Shown: positions 34,602 to 43,776, numbered from the stretch's first letter. The stretch is DNA of 64,000 nt from Novosphingobium sp. G106 (GCF_019075875.1 NZ_JAHOOZ010000001.1:5522001-5586000), one strand, 5' to 3'. The notes: generated by a model from the letters alone, not told the origin. Numbers and translations are program-made.

Positions 34602-34727
34602 GACGAAAGCTCCGGTTCGGTGGAGCTTTCCCACTAAGGCCGCGGAATGCCGGACAGCCATCGGCAGTGCTTGCCACTTTCGGTGCACGGCGGCGGGGAA
34701 GTGCGGGGCGCGGCTTGTCATTTGCCG

Positions 34728-34757
34728 ATTTGTGCGGTTTTGTGCGGAATTGTCCGG
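34728..34757. promoter_or_regulatory. Three 10-bp phased direct repeats upstream of the XRE regulator gene
   Basis: ATTTGTGCGG (34728), TTTTGTGCGG (34738) and AATTGTCCGG (34748) follow one another without a gap, with a partial unit (ATTTGCCG) just before. The 10-base period puts each unit on the same face of the helix. The array ends 14 bases before the regulator start, overlapping its leader, and lies in the divergent promoter region of the sortase operon. Best guess: an operator for the XRE protein itself. Confidence 0.55.
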
Positions 34758-34771
34758 TGAGGAGGGGCCGA

Positions 34772-35512
34772 ATGACCGAACTGCGCGAAGTTGAAAGCGA
34801 AGCGATCGCGTTGAAGCTGCGCGAGGAGCTCGCCCGCCGCCGCATTTCGCGCCAGGCGCTCGCCGACATGGCGCGGATCAGCCTCTCGACCCTGGAGAAG
34901 GCGTTGTCGGGCAGCCGGCCGTTCACTCTGGCGACGGTTGTGCGGATCGAGGACGTGCTGGGGACGCCGCTGCGCCAGCATGCTCCAGCCACAGCGACCG
35001 CCGACACCGCACTCGCGCCGGAAAACATGGGTTCCTACAGCCGCCCGGCGGTGCGCTGGATCGAGGGAGCCTATGTCACGCTGCGGCCGAGCTTCGACAA
35101 TCCCGGCCAGATCTACGCCTATCACACCGAGATATTCTGGGACGACGCGGCCGGGCATTTGTGCTTCGCCGAAGCCAAGCGCGCCGACGCCGCCTTCGCC
35201 CAGGCGGGCTTCGTCTCGATGCCCAACCTCTCGGGCCACACCTATCTGGTAACAAGCGAGGCCGGCCAGTTCCGTACGATCATCCTCGGCCGCGCGACGC
35301 GTGAACGGCGGATGTTCGGTCTGCTCTCGACGCTTCAGGTCGGCGCGGGATCGCAGCTCGTGCCCGTCGCCTGCCCGATCGCGCTGGTGCCCGACAGCCA
35401 GCTTCCCGAGGCCGAATTCGGTGTCGTCGGCGATGCCAGCGCCAGGGCCGGGGACTACCGCGAGATCCTGAACATGGCGCTGGCCAGCGACTTCTGCCGG
35501 TGGCGGCAGTAG
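34772..35512 (+). CDS. XRE-type HTH regulator with a C-terminal sensory-like domain
   Basis: 246 residues; GAGGAGG precedes the ATG. The N-terminal helix-turn-helix is LREELARRRISRQALADMARISLSTLEKALSGSRPFTLATVVRIEDVL (about residues 12-60), of the Cro/CI type. The remaining 180 residues form a mixed alpha/beta domain (WIEGAYVTLRPSF, IYAYHTEIFWDD, GHTYLVTSEAG, RTIILGRATRERR) without recognisable ligand or enzyme motif. Divergent from the sortase/substrate operon with about 170 bases between starts; a role in its control is likely by position only. Confidence 0.8.
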   Translation: MTELREVESEAIALKLREELARRRISRQALADMARISLSTLEKALSGSRPFTLATVVRIEDVLGTPLRQHAPATATADTALAPENMGSYSRPAVRWIEGAYVTLRPSFDNPGQIYAYHTEIFWDDAAGHLCFAEAKRADAAFAQAGFVSMPNLSGHTYLVTSEAGQFRTIILGRATRERRMFGLLSTLQVGAGSQLVPVACPIALVPDSQLPEAEFGVVGDASARAGDYREILNMALASDFCRWRQ

Positions 35513-35627
35513 CCATCATGGCGCTCGGCTGGCCTCGCCGCCGCAACGGCTGATCCGCGCCTTTACCTGGCATTTACCATCTTCGGCCGACCCCCTCCGC
35601 ACCCCTCGGATGGGAAAGGCAGAAGTC

Positions 35628-36152
35628 ATGAAGCGTGATTTTCATACCGCCGCCGCGGCCCTGCTCCTTACGGGCGCGAGCCTCACTCTAGGCTCCTGCG
35701 GCCTCTTCCAGAACAGGCACGTCGCCGACAGCCGCCCCGCGCCCCGGCCGGTCCCGCACCGGGCCGTCGCGCCGCGGCCGATTGTCGAAGCGCCGCCGGT
35801 GAGTTCCAGCGAAGCCGTCTGGGGCTTGCGTGCCGGCATCAACGTCGCCGCGCTCTCCTGCCGCGGGCATGGGCGCACGCCCGTCGCGAACGACTATGCC
35901 CGGATGCTCGCGCGCCACCGCGACTTGCTTGCCGCGGCCTATCGCCAGGAGCAGGGCAGGCAGGGCAACGCCTTCGACCGTCAGCAGACGCGCGTCTACA
36001 ACACCTTCGCCAATCAGGCCTCGCCGGCGCGGTTCTGCAGCGCGGCCAGTTCGGCGGCACAGCGGGCGAACAGCCTGGATTCGATGACCTTGGCAAGCGC
36101 AGCGCCGCGGATGCTGGGTGATCTAAGGGCATCGCTGCGCAACCGCCCCTGA
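35628..36152 (+). CDS. Putative lipoprotein of unknown function
   Basis: 174 residues from ATG 35628 (GGGAAAGG upstream). The N-terminus carries a lipoprotein signal (TAAAALLLTGASLTLGSC, Cys at the lipobox). Then a Pro/Arg/Ala-rich stretch (about 40-65) and a helical domain (about 70-170) with Cys in ALSCRGHGR and RFCSAAS and the segment DYARMLARHRDLLAAAYRQEQGRQ. I do not recognise the family. Not in an obvious operon; convergent with the acyltransferase. Confidence 0.65.
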   Translation: MKRDFHTAAAALLLTGASLTLGSCGLFQNRHVADSRPAPRPVPHRAVAPRPIVEAPPVSSSEAVWGLRAGINVAALSCRGHGRTPVANDYARMLARHRDLLAAAYRQEQGRQGNAFDRQQTRVYNTFANQASPARFCSAASSAAQRANSLDSMTLASAAPRMLGDLRASLRNRP

Positions 36153-36164
36153 CCTAGACCTACC

Positions 36165-37217
36165 TCACGTCGACAGGGGGCCTGACCTGCCGGGCCTCGG
36201 CGTCGCGGATTTGGTCGTTGGCAGATCGAACAGCAGGTCGAAGCCCAGGCGCTGCAGCAGTATTCCCAAGGCCAGCGTCAGCGGCACGATCAGCACGACC
36301 GTAACCACGGGATAGGCCAGGCCGAGCCAGAAATTCTCCAGAATCTCCGGATCGGCCCAAAGATTCACCAGATAACTGAGCAGGCAGATCAGCGGGAAGT
36401 GCAGCAGGTAAACGAACAGGGTGCGCCGTCCCACCCATTGGACGGGCGCGCTCAGCGTGCCGAGATTGCGGCAGACCAGGCTCCATGTCGTCAGGCTGAA
36501 GGCGACCGCGGCAATGTCGACGGCGATCGAATAGGTGCCGAGACTCATGGTGATGACCGCGCCAAGGGCATAGAGCCCGAATAGCGCCGCCCACCGGTAG
36601 GGCGAAGCGGTGCTGGCGAAACCGATCACTGCTCCCCTCAGGCGGACACCGGCTACGAAGAAGAACAGGCAGCGCAACAGTTTCGCCGCATAAAGCGTGT
36701 TGTCGGGCGACCAGATCGAGCCGGCCATCGAGACCAGCGCGCAGGCGGTCAGCACCGGCCCCGCCGGCAGGCTGCGCGTGACCTTGGTGATGAGGTAGAA
36801 GATGCCGAGACCGTACATGAACCATGCTGGCGAGCCGATGAAGAGGATCTTGTAAAGCCGATCGGGCAGCGCCATCGCGGGGTCTGTTGCGGGGAAGTTG
36901 GGCACCAGCGTCATGAGGATCGCGGCCCAGAGTGCATACAGATAAAACGGACGGACAAAGCAACGCCGATCGGCATCGTCGCGATCGTGCAATACAAATT
37001 TGGCTGCGAGCATGCCCGATATCAGGAAGAACGTCGGCATACGGATCGGCCGAATGAATTCGTTGATCGTATGCCAGATCTCCATAAGTTTAGACTGTTG
37101 ACCCCAACCTGCCATCTGGATCTGGGCTTCGCCATGCATCAGTACGACCAAGCATGCGCAGGCCGCTTTGGCTACATTCGCCCACTCTATACTGTTGGTG
37201 TCTTCTAATGTGCTCAC
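36165..37217 (-). CDS. Acyltransferase family 3 membrane protein
   Basis: 350 residues from GTG 37217 (GGAGG 8-13 bases ahead). Eight to ten membrane helices. The N-terminus IEWANVAKAACACLVVLMHGEAQI matches the first helix with the conserved His region, and RPIRMPTFFLISGML the FFxISGfl motif of acyltransferase-3 enzymes, which O-acylate polysaccharides, lipid A or other surface compounds. Target here unknown. Downstream end abuts the lipoprotein gene by a 12-base gap. Confidence 0.85.
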   Translation of the reverse strand: MSTLEDTNSIEWANVAKAACACLVVLMHGEAQIQMAGWGQQSKLMEIWHTINEFIRPIRMPTFFLISGMLAAKFVLHDRDDADRRCFVRPFYLYALWAAILMTLVPNFPATDPAMALPDRLYKILFIGSPAWFMYGLGIFYLITKVTRSLPAGPVLTACALVSMAGSIWSPDNTLYAAKLLRCLFFFVAGVRLRGAVIGFASTASPYRWAALFGLYALGAVITMSLGTYSIAVDIAAVAFSLTTWSLVCRNLGTLSAPVQWVGRRTLFVYLLHFPLICLLSYLVNLWADPEILENFWLGLAYPVVTVVLIVPLTLALGILLQRLGFDLLFDLPTTKSATPRPGRSGPLST

Positions 37218-37437
37218 GGATTCGCCCTCCCGGATGGGACTCCGTGTCGCAGATCTCTCGTTAAAAACTCCTCATTTATGTGCGATAGTGGTCATTTCGG
37301 ACATAATTCTGGATATCTGCGGCGCATGTTAAAAAATATACTATATTCAATGTTTTGCATTGGGTCCTGACGGGTTTTGCCAAGGGAAACCGTCCGAAAC
37401 GGACTCGATTTCTCGATTTTCACGGGTTCGAATGGCC

Positions 37438-38670
37438 TTAGCCGACTTCCTCCAACGCCTTTGCCTGGTCGAAAGCGATCGGCAGGCCTCGCAGGCCCCA
37501 GACGCCGTAGAACGGCCGCCAGGCGCTTGTCCCCGTCCGCCGCGGATGCCTGATCCGCTGGGCGATCTGGTGGAGCCCTTCCTCGATCTGCGCGCGGGCG
37601 ATGAACTGGCCGAGGCAGATGTGCACGCCCATGCCGAAGGTGATGTGCCGCTTCGCCGCCTGGTCGCGCTCGGGATCGAAAAGATCGCCGTGGTCGAAGG
37701 CAGGGTCGCGCCCCGAGATCGAGACCGGGAAGAACAGCAGCGTCCCCGCCGGGACCAGCACGTCCCTGTAGGTGATGTCCTTGGTCACGATCCGCGGGAT
37801 CGTCGAAGTGGTGAGGTAGCGGAAGTTTTCCTCGGTCACCTTGCGGCAATAGGCGAGGTCTTCGGCGCAGCGCTGATAGATTTCGGGCCGGTCGATCAGC
37901 ACGTCCATCAGCAGGGTCAGCGCATTCTTCGAGGTGTCGTAGCCGGCGACGAAGAGGAAGATCAGCAGGTCGTAGAGCTCGCGCTCGGAAAGCTTGCCCT
38001 CGTCGAGCGTGGTTATGAGGATTTCGAGCATGTCCTCGCCCGGCGCCTTTCGTGCCTTGCGCCGCTCGGCGACGATTTCGCGCGCGAAGGCATCGAGCAC
38101 CAGCGTCGCTTCGTTGAGCCGCGGCAGGACCTGCTTGTCCATCGACATCGAGAGTCCGAAGGCTTCCATCGACGAACGCAGGCTCGCGATCGCCGTGGTC
38201 GGCGCGCCGATCAGGCTGCACATCACGGTGATCGGGAAGAACGAGGCGAAGTCCTCGAAGTCGAACGCGCCCTTGGGCACCCATTCGTCGAGCAGTTGCG
38301 CGATCACTTTCTGCATCAGCGCGCGATGCCTGTTGGCCTGCTGCGGGGTGAAGGCAGGGGCGAGCACGGAGCGGATGCGCTTGTGCGAGTCCCCGGTCTG
38401 GGCGAGCAGGCTCTCGTGCTGGAAGCGGCCCCAGGGCGTGCCCTCGGCCTCCATGATCTCGACGACGTCGTGATAGGCGCCGGTCAGGCTGTGATCGAGC
38501 CAGAGAAGGTCGCGCATCGCCTGATATTCATGGACGACGTAGCCGAAGTCGCAGGTAGCGAGCCAGGGATGCGCGGCGCGGGCCTTGGCGAATTCGGGCC
38601 AGGGATCGGCCGAGAAGGCCGGGTCCGCCATCGGCAGGCTGTGGAGCGTCAGGTCGGCGATGCTTGGCAT
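37438..38670 (-). CDS. Cytochrome P450
   Basis: 410 residues, usual bacterial class I length. Oxygen-binding I-helix FLFVAGYDTSKNAL (AGxDT), K-helix ExxR in TEENFRYL, and haem loop ITFGMGVHICLGQFIARAQ with Cys352. The substrate-recognition parts are not informative. No ferredoxin or reductase gene is nearby, so electron partners are elsewhere. The 220 bases after its stop are AT-rich and hold no gene that I can see. Confidence 0.93.
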   Translation of the reverse strand: MPSIADLTLHSLPMADPAFSADPWPEFAKARAAHPWLATCDFGYVVHEYQAMRDLLWLDHSLTGAYHDVVEIMEAEGTPWGRFQHESLLAQTGDSHKRIRSVLAPAFTPQQANRHRALMQKVIAQLLDEWVPKGAFDFEDFASFFPITVMCSLIGAPTTAIASLRSSMEAFGLSMSMDKQVLPRLNEATLVLDAFAREIVAERRKARKAPGEDMLEILITTLDEGKLSERELYDLLIFLFVAGYDTSKNALTLLMDVLIDRPEIYQRCAEDLAYCRKVTEENFRYLTTSTIPRIVTKDITYRDVLVPAGTLLFFPVSISGRDPAFDHGDLFDPERDQAAKRHITFGMGVHICLGQFIARAQIEEGLHQIAQRIRHPRRTGTSAWRPFYGVWGLRGLPIAFDQAKALEEVG

Positions 38671-38792
38671 GGGCGTCCTCTCTTGTTTGCCAAGTTCTTA
38701 GCATTTTTCGAGAGGCGCGGGGAGGGTTTATGATACTCCCTGGACCATTAGTATTGTTGCCCCTCTTCCCGCCCAGGAGAGGGGCACTTCGC

Positions 38793-39845
38793 TTAGATAC
38801 CGAGCTTGTCCGCCAGCGCCTTGTGATCGGGTTCGGGCCAGCCCCAGAGCTTCGACGTGCTGACCGAAAGGCAGCCGGTCTTGAACGCGGTGAAATCGAG
38901 ATACCAGTCGAGGTCGTCGACCGAAATACCGGTGATCTCCTGCCACAGCGCGATCGTCTCCTCGCGCGTGCCCATGCCGTCGAGGTGCGGCTTGTCGGCC
39001 GTCTTCTCGTGGGCGAAGGCCGACATCTGCAGCCACCAGGCGAGGTCGTGGAGCGCGCCGCCGAGCGAGGCCTGTTCCCAGTCCATCACCGCGACAACGT
39101 CGAAATTGTCGTCGAACATCATGTTGCCGATGCGCGCGTCGCCCCAGACCAGGCCCTCGGGCTGGTTCTTCGGCCAGCGCGCCTTCAGCGCGTCGCGCGC
39201 CTTGTCGAGCACCGGCCAGCGCTTTTCTTGGCTGATCCATTCGACGAAGCGGTCGTACTTGTCCCACTCCTGGTCGAGGCCGGTCAGGCCGGAGGTCTGC
39301 CCGGGAAGCCCGGCGAGGAACTGCACCTTGTCGAGCGGGGTCTTCTGGGTCAGCGCGAGGTTGCGCACGCCGCCTTCCCAGAACCGGCGGCGCTGCGCCG
39401 GGGTCGCTTCGGCCACCCAACCGTTCTCGCGGTAGGGCGGGAAGGTCACCGCGACGCGGCCATGGAGCTTCTTCATGACGAAGAATGGCGCGCCGACCAG
39501 CGAGGGGTCTTCCTCGAAGCCGATCGTTTCGGCGACAGGTACGATGTTTTCCTCGTGGAGCACGCGCATGACGCGGTACTGCTCCTCAAACAGATCGTCG
39601 GGATAGACCTGGTTGGCGTCGGGCTTGACGCGGATGACGTAGCCTTCCTGGCGCTCTTTCCCGCCCTCGCTCCAGCTCGCGTCGAACAGGATCGTCTCGT
39701 GGCTGCGGCCGGCGCCGCGCGGATAGTCCATGTTGGCGATCTTGAGGCCGGTCGCGCCGGGCAGCTTGCTCTCGAGCCAGGGGACGACCTGCTCGCTCAT
39801 TTCGGCAAGGTCACGGGTACGCGGGGCGACGATCTGATCGGACAT
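38793..39845 (-). CDS. APH-family phosphotransferase (aminoglycoside phosphotransferase-like kinase)
   Basis: 350 residues. Kinase-like pattern: nucleotide loop PRGAGRSHETILFDA, YVIRVKPDA (Lys), then the catalytic Brenner motif VWGDARIGNMMFDD and VMDWEQASLGGALHDLAWWL with the metal Asp. In aromatic- or steroid-degrading actinobacteria and sphingomonads such kinases occur next to P450s and acyl-CoA genes; substrate unknown, not necessarily an antibiotic. Preceded by two 9-bp direct repeats (39855-39883). Confidence 0.85.
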   Translation of the reverse strand: MSDQIVAPRTRDLAEMSEQVVPWLESKLPGATGLKIANMDYPRGAGRSHETILFDASWSEGGKERQEGYVIRVKPDANQVYPDDLFEEQYRVMRVLHEENIVPVAETIGFEEDPSLVGAPFFVMKKLHGRVAVTFPPYRENGWVAEATPAQRRRFWEGGVRNLALTQKTPLDKVQFLAGLPGQTSGLTGLDQEWDKYDRFVEWISQEKRWPVLDKARDALKARWPKNQPEGLVWGDARIGNMMFDDNFDVVAVMDWEQASLGGALHDLAWWLQMSAFAHEKTADKPHLDGMGTREETIALWQEITGISVDDLDWYLDFTAFKTGCLSVSTSKLWGWPEPDHKALADKLGI

Positions 39846-39854
39846 CCTATTCCC

Positions 39855-39883
39855 TTATGTGAACGTAATGATGGTTATGTGAA
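39855..39883. promoter_or_regulatory. Direct repeats TTATGTGAA spaced exactly 20 bp
   Basis: TTATGTGAA occurs at 39855-39863 and again at 39875-39883. The 20-base step is two helical turns. They lie in the 84-bp gap directly upstream of the kinase start (39845, minus strand; there reading TTCACATAA) and after the molybdopterin oxidoreductase gene. Likely a bipartite operator; the cognate regulator is not identified. Confidence 0.5.
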
Positions 39884-39929
39884 TCATCTGCGCGATTTGG
39901 CGGTCCTTGGCTAGCCCGCTTTTCGCGAA

Positions 39930-42080
39930 TTAGATGCGCCGCACGTTGACCGGCACCGCCGACATGCGCGGCATCATGTTGATGTTCGCGAGATGCTTGT
40001 CGGCAGCGATCAAAAGGTTGGTATTGGCGCCCGGACCTTCCTCGCCTGGCAGTCCGCCCCAGCAATGGGCGATAGAGACGACGCCGCGCCGCACCGCCTT
40101 GTCGGGCTGGGCCACGGTCTCGATCCGTCCGTGTTCGGAAGCGATCTCCACTCGGTCGCCGGGGGAGACGCCCAGGGCATCGAGCTCGCTTGGGTGCATG
40201 TAGGCGGGATTGGCCGGATCGTGCCGGAGCACGGCTTTCAGGTTGTTACCGCCCGAGTTCATCACCCGGTTCATCCGGCGCGAGATCATCAAGTGCGAAT
40301 GGCCGCCTTCGGGCCGTCCGGCCTGGGCCAGCTCGGAGGCGAGGAATTCTGTAATCTCCTGCGCGACGTCTTCGGGCATGACGTCGAACCGCCCGCTGGC
40401 GCCCGGTCGTGCCGGCTGGACGATCTGCGAGGGGTGGTCGTAGATCTTGCCCCCGGGGTGCGCTTTGAGATCGGCCTGCAACTGGTCGAGCGTCACGCGG
40501 CCATTGCGCGCGCGGATTTCCAGCATTTCCTCGGTGGTCGGCGGCTGGTTGACCCCGAAATCGAGTTCGACGCCGCTGAACTGCATCTTGAGATCGAGCC
40601 GCTTGGCCACCGCCCAATAGGGATACCAGTCCTCGACGAGGTCCGACCCGGCTGGCGCCGCGATCACCGGTTCGGCGTATTGCGACCAGGTCTCGGTGCC
40701 GATGTTGAAGCCGGGAACGGCGATCGGCAGGTCGGGCCGCTCGTACATCATCGTCGGCGGCAGCACGTAGTGCGCGAGCTTCGCCGTGGCCGACATATAG
40801 GGATCCATCACCACCAGCAGTTCGAGATCGCGTAGCGCTTCCACCGCCTTCTTCTGGTCGGGCAGGCAGACCGCCGGGTTCGATCCGCTGACGAAGAGCG
40901 AACGGATCTGCCCCTCGCCTGGCGTCAGGATTTCCTCGGCCAGGGTCGATGCCAGCCGGTCGAAGCCGAGCATGCCGACGCCACGGATGCGGCTGGGCGG
41001 GAAGTTGCGATACATGCGCGGCGGCGAGATCACTTCGGCGTGGATCGCGTCGGGCGGGTTGATCATGTCGACCACCGCCTTCTGCCCGGCGCGGCGGAAG
41101 CGGCCGCAGACGATGTTCAGCGTGTCGACCAGATGCTGCATCGTGTTGCAGAACGGGGACATTGAGGGGCCAGTCGCGGCGAAGGCGGAGCCGCTCCCGG
41201 CGTCATGCGCGAACATCCGCGCGGCGGCGGCGATCTGGCCGGGTTCGAGCCCAGCGATGCGCTCGACGAATTCGGGCGCGAAGGGTTCGACCGCTTTGCG
41301 CAGGTCGGCGATGCGGTCGGCGCCGACGTGTTCGGCGCAGAACGTCGCGTCCTCCCAGCCTTCGGCCAGAATCGTCCGCACCATGCTCGCGGCGATCGCG
41401 GTGTCGCGGCCCGGCAGGGGCTGGAGATGAAGATCGGCGAAATGCGCGGTCTCGCTCTCGCGCGGGTCGATGCAGATCAGCTTGAGCCCGCGTTCCTTGG
41501 CGGCCTTCAGCTTGCGTACCGGATCCGGCCCCATGACTGGCATTGTCGAATGCGAGATGATCGGATTGCAGCCGAAGAACAGCAGGACTTCGGACTGGTC
41601 GATGTCATGGCACCCCGCGGCCCAGCCCCCCTGGCGCTCGAACGAGACGAACTTGGCCGACTGGTCGATCGTGTTGACCGAGAAGAACTGCTGCGACCCC
41701 AGCGCGTGGAGGAAATCGAGCTGGATCATGTGCGTGGCATAGAGCGATCCCGAAGTGCCCTTGAACGTCGCTACTGCCTTCGGCCCGCCGCGCGCGACGA
41801 TGCCGCGTAGCCTGTCGGCGATCTCGTCGAGTGCCTGCTCGCTGCCGATCTCGGCGAAGCTGCCGTCGGGCTGGCGCTTCAGTGGGCGCAGCAGCCGCTG
41901 GAGGCCGTGGTGTGCTTCCTCTGCCTGGAGACCCTTGAAGCAGACATAGCCCTGGCTGAGCGGATTGTCCTTGTCGCCCTTGACCGACAGGATCGCATCG
42001 TTGGCGGTATCGATCGTCAGCACCACGCCGCAATGCGCGCTGCATATCCGGCAATAGGATCGCGCCTGCCTGGTCGCCAT
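39930..42080 (-). CDS. Molybdopterin oxidoreductase (DMSO reductase superfamily), single-subunit type
   Basis: 716 residues. N-terminal [4Fe-4S] binding Cys in YCRICSAHCGVVL and, 27 residues later, GYVCFKG. Molybdopterin-binding segments follow: VLLFFGCNPIISHS, LICIDPRESETAHFADLHLQPLPGRD, LFVSGSNPAVCLP, and the C-terminal Molydop_binding domain (MHPSELDALGVSPGDRVEIASEHG, GVVSIAHCWGG). No electron-transfer or membrane subunit lies beside it, so its partner is elsewhere. Substrate uncertain; annotators would call it formate dehydrogenase-like or a generic oxidoreductase. Confidence 0.88.
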   Translation of the reverse strand: MATRQARSYCRICSAHCGVVLTIDTANDAILSVKGDKDNPLSQGYVCFKGLQAEEAHHGLQRLLRPLKRQPDGSFAEIGSEQALDEIADRLRGIVARGGPKAVATFKGTSGSLYATHMIQLDFLHALGSQQFFSVNTIDQSAKFVSFERQGGWAAGCHDIDQSEVLLFFGCNPIISHSTMPVMGPDPVRKLKAAKERGLKLICIDPRESETAHFADLHLQPLPGRDTAIAASMVRTILAEGWEDATFCAEHVGADRIADLRKAVEPFAPEFVERIAGLEPGQIAAAARMFAHDAGSGSAFAATGPSMSPFCNTMQHLVDTLNIVCGRFRRAGQKAVVDMINPPDAIHAEVISPPRMYRNFPPSRIRGVGMLGFDRLASTLAEEILTPGEGQIRSLFVSGSNPAVCLPDQKKAVEALRDLELLVVMDPYMSATAKLAHYVLPPTMMYERPDLPIAVPGFNIGTETWSQYAEPVIAAPAGSDLVEDWYPYWAVAKRLDLKMQFSGVELDFGVNQPPTTEEMLEIRARNGRVTLDQLQADLKAHPGGKIYDHPSQIVQPARPGASGRFDVMPEDVAQEITEFLASELAQAGRPEGGHSHLMISRRMNRVMNSGGNNLKAVLRHDPANPAYMHPSELDALGVSPGDRVEIASEHGRIETVAQPDKAVRRGVVSIAHCWGGLPGEEGPGANTNLLIAADKHLANINMMPRMSAVPVNVRRI

Positions 42081-42145
42081 GACTCTGTCTCTCCCGGAGC
42101 CGGTTTCGGCTCTCGTTCGTCACTCTATACGCGGCGCCCCCGCGA

Positions 42146-43087
42146 TCAAGCGTTCTCCAGCTCGCCGAGGTCGTCAGCGGTCAGCTTGAGCTCGACCGAC
42201 TTCAGGATGTCCTTGAGCTGCGTCAGGCTCGTCGCGCTGACGATCGGCGCGGTGACCGAGGGGCGGGCCATCAGCCATGCCAGCGAGACCTGCGCCATCG
42301 TCGCGCCGTGGCGCTTGGCGATGCGGTCGATCACGTCGAGTAGCGCGAAATTGCGATCGGTCAGGAACCCCGCCGCGGTCATCTCCCGCGCCTTGCCGGC
42401 GAGGTCTTCCTTGCTGCGGTACTTGCCGGTGAGGAAGCCTGCGGCCAGTGCGAAGAATGGGATCGAGCCGATGTTTTCGCGGACGCAGAGATTCTCGACT
42501 GCGCCCTCGTATTCGTCGCGCTTGACCAAGTTGTAGTGCTGTTCGAGCACCTCGTAACGCGCGCGGCCGTTCCCGGAAGCGGCCAGCGCTTCGGCGAGTT
42601 CCGCGGCGCTGTAGTTCGAAGCCGCGGCATGGCCGACCTTGCCCGCGTCGATCAGCGCCTGAAAGGTCTCCAGCGTTTCGGTGATCGGCACCGACGGATC
42701 GGCGCGGTGCGACATATAGACGTCGATCCGGTCGGTCTGGAGGCGGCGCAGCGAGGCTTCGCAAGCGCGGGGCAGGTAGTCGCGGCCGAGCCCTTCCATG
42801 TTGTGGTCGCCCATCGGCAGCCCGCCCTTGGTGATGATCACCACGCGGTCGCGCACGCCGCGGTCCTTCATCCAGTTGCCGATCACGGTTTCCGATTCGC
42901 CGCCCTGGCCGCCCGGAAAGTAGCGGTTGTAGACGTCCGCCGTGTCGATGGCGTTGATCCCGGCTTCGAGTGCGGCGTCGAGGATCGCGAAGCTCGTGGC
43001 CTGGTCCGCGGTCCAGCCGAAGACGTTGCCGCCGAGCACCAGCGGTGCGATTTCGATGCCGGTGCTGCCCAGCTTGCGCATTTCCAT
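42146..43087 (-). CDS. Aldo/keto reductase
   Basis: 313 residues from ATG 43087 (GGAGA 9 bases ahead; an upstream ATG at 43102 is weaker). Motifs: MRKLGSTGIEIAPLVLGGNVFGW, NAIDTADVYNRYFPGGQGGESE (catalytic Asp, Tyr), VIITKGG (Lys), DVYMSHRADP and the C-terminal cofactor segment VSATSLTQLKDIL. No neighbour indicates a substrate. Divergent from the CMD protein gene. Confidence 0.87.
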   Translation of the reverse strand: MEMRKLGSTGIEIAPLVLGGNVFGWTADQATSFAILDAALEAGINAIDTADVYNRYFPGGQGGESETVIGNWMKDRGVRDRVVIITKGGLPMGDHNMEGLGRDYLPRACEASLRRLQTDRIDVYMSHRADPSVPITETLETFQALIDAGKVGHAAASNYSAAELAEALAASGNGRARYEVLEQHYNLVKRDEYEGAVENLCVRENIGSIPFFALAAGFLTGKYRSKEDLAGKAREMTAAGFLTDRNFALLDVIDRIAKRHGATMAQVSLAWLMARPSVTAPIVSATSLTQLKDILKSVELKLTADDLGELENA

Positions 43088-43167
43088 GGTCGTCTCTCCC
43101 AAGAGCCAATAGAGCTTTACGACAGACTAGGGGGAATGCCGGCGCAGGCACAAGCGAGGGAATGAGG

Positions 43168-43776
43168 ATGGAGCGTTTTCCCGTTCTGACGAAAGCCGAT
43201 CTCGACGAGACGCAGTGCAAGCTTTGGGACGAGCTGACGCTGGGCCCGCGCGGTTTCTATACGGGCGGCGCAGAAGCGAAGCGGCTGCCCGATCTCTACA
43301 ACGCCTGGCTGCAGTTCCCCGAATTCGGCGAGCTGATGATCAAGTTCGGTGATGTGTTACGCACGAAAACGCAGCTTCCCGGACGGTTTCGCGAGCTGAT
43401 CGTGCTGACCACCTCGGCCATGCTTGGGGCCAGGGTCGAGTTCGATTTCCACGTGCCCTTCGCTCAGAACGAGGGGCTTTCGGAAGTGCTGATCGAAGCG
43501 ATCCGCGCGGGCGAGGTGCCGCCTTTCGCCGACGACCTGGAGCGAGTGGTCTTCGAGGCCAACGTCCAGTTGCTGCGAACGGCCATGCTCACCGATGGGA
43601 CGCGCGAGGAGGCGATCGCATTGCTCGGCTACCGCGGCGTCACCGAACTGATCGCCACGGTGACGCTCTACGTCGTCACCGCCTACACCACGAATGTCGC
43701 GCGGGTGAAGCTGGCCGACGACTTCTCGGCAGATCCGGGCAAGCTGAAGGATTTCTTCGCAGGGAAAACGGCTTAA
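43168..43776 (+). CDS. Carboxymuconolactone decarboxylase (CMD/AhpD) family protein
   Basis: 202 residues from the ATG at 43168, which has GAGGGA 9 bases before; the in-frame ATG at 43162 is the other option. The CMD fold is visible in FRELIVLTTSAMLGARVEFDFHVPFAQNEGLSEVLIEAI. The CxxC pair of AhpD peroxidase-type members is absent, so it is not a redox member. Function unknown; such proteins are common near CoA-ester and aldo/keto reductase genes. Confidence 0.8.
   Translation: MERFPVLTKADLDETQCKLWDELTLGPRGFYTGGAEAKRLPDLYNAWLQFPEFGELMIKFGDVLRTKTQLPGRFRELIVLTTSAMLGARVEFDFHVPFAQNEGLSEVLIEAIRAGEVPPFADDLERVVFEANVQLLRTAMLTDGTREEAIALLGYRGVTELIATVTLYVVTAYTTNVARVKLADDFSADPGKLKDFFAGKTA

Noticed and set aside
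37218..37437. AT-rich gap between acyltransferase and P450 genes as a small gene or RNA
   Set aside because: No ribosome site, coding frame or stable structure that I could support; most likely holds the acyltransferase promoter.
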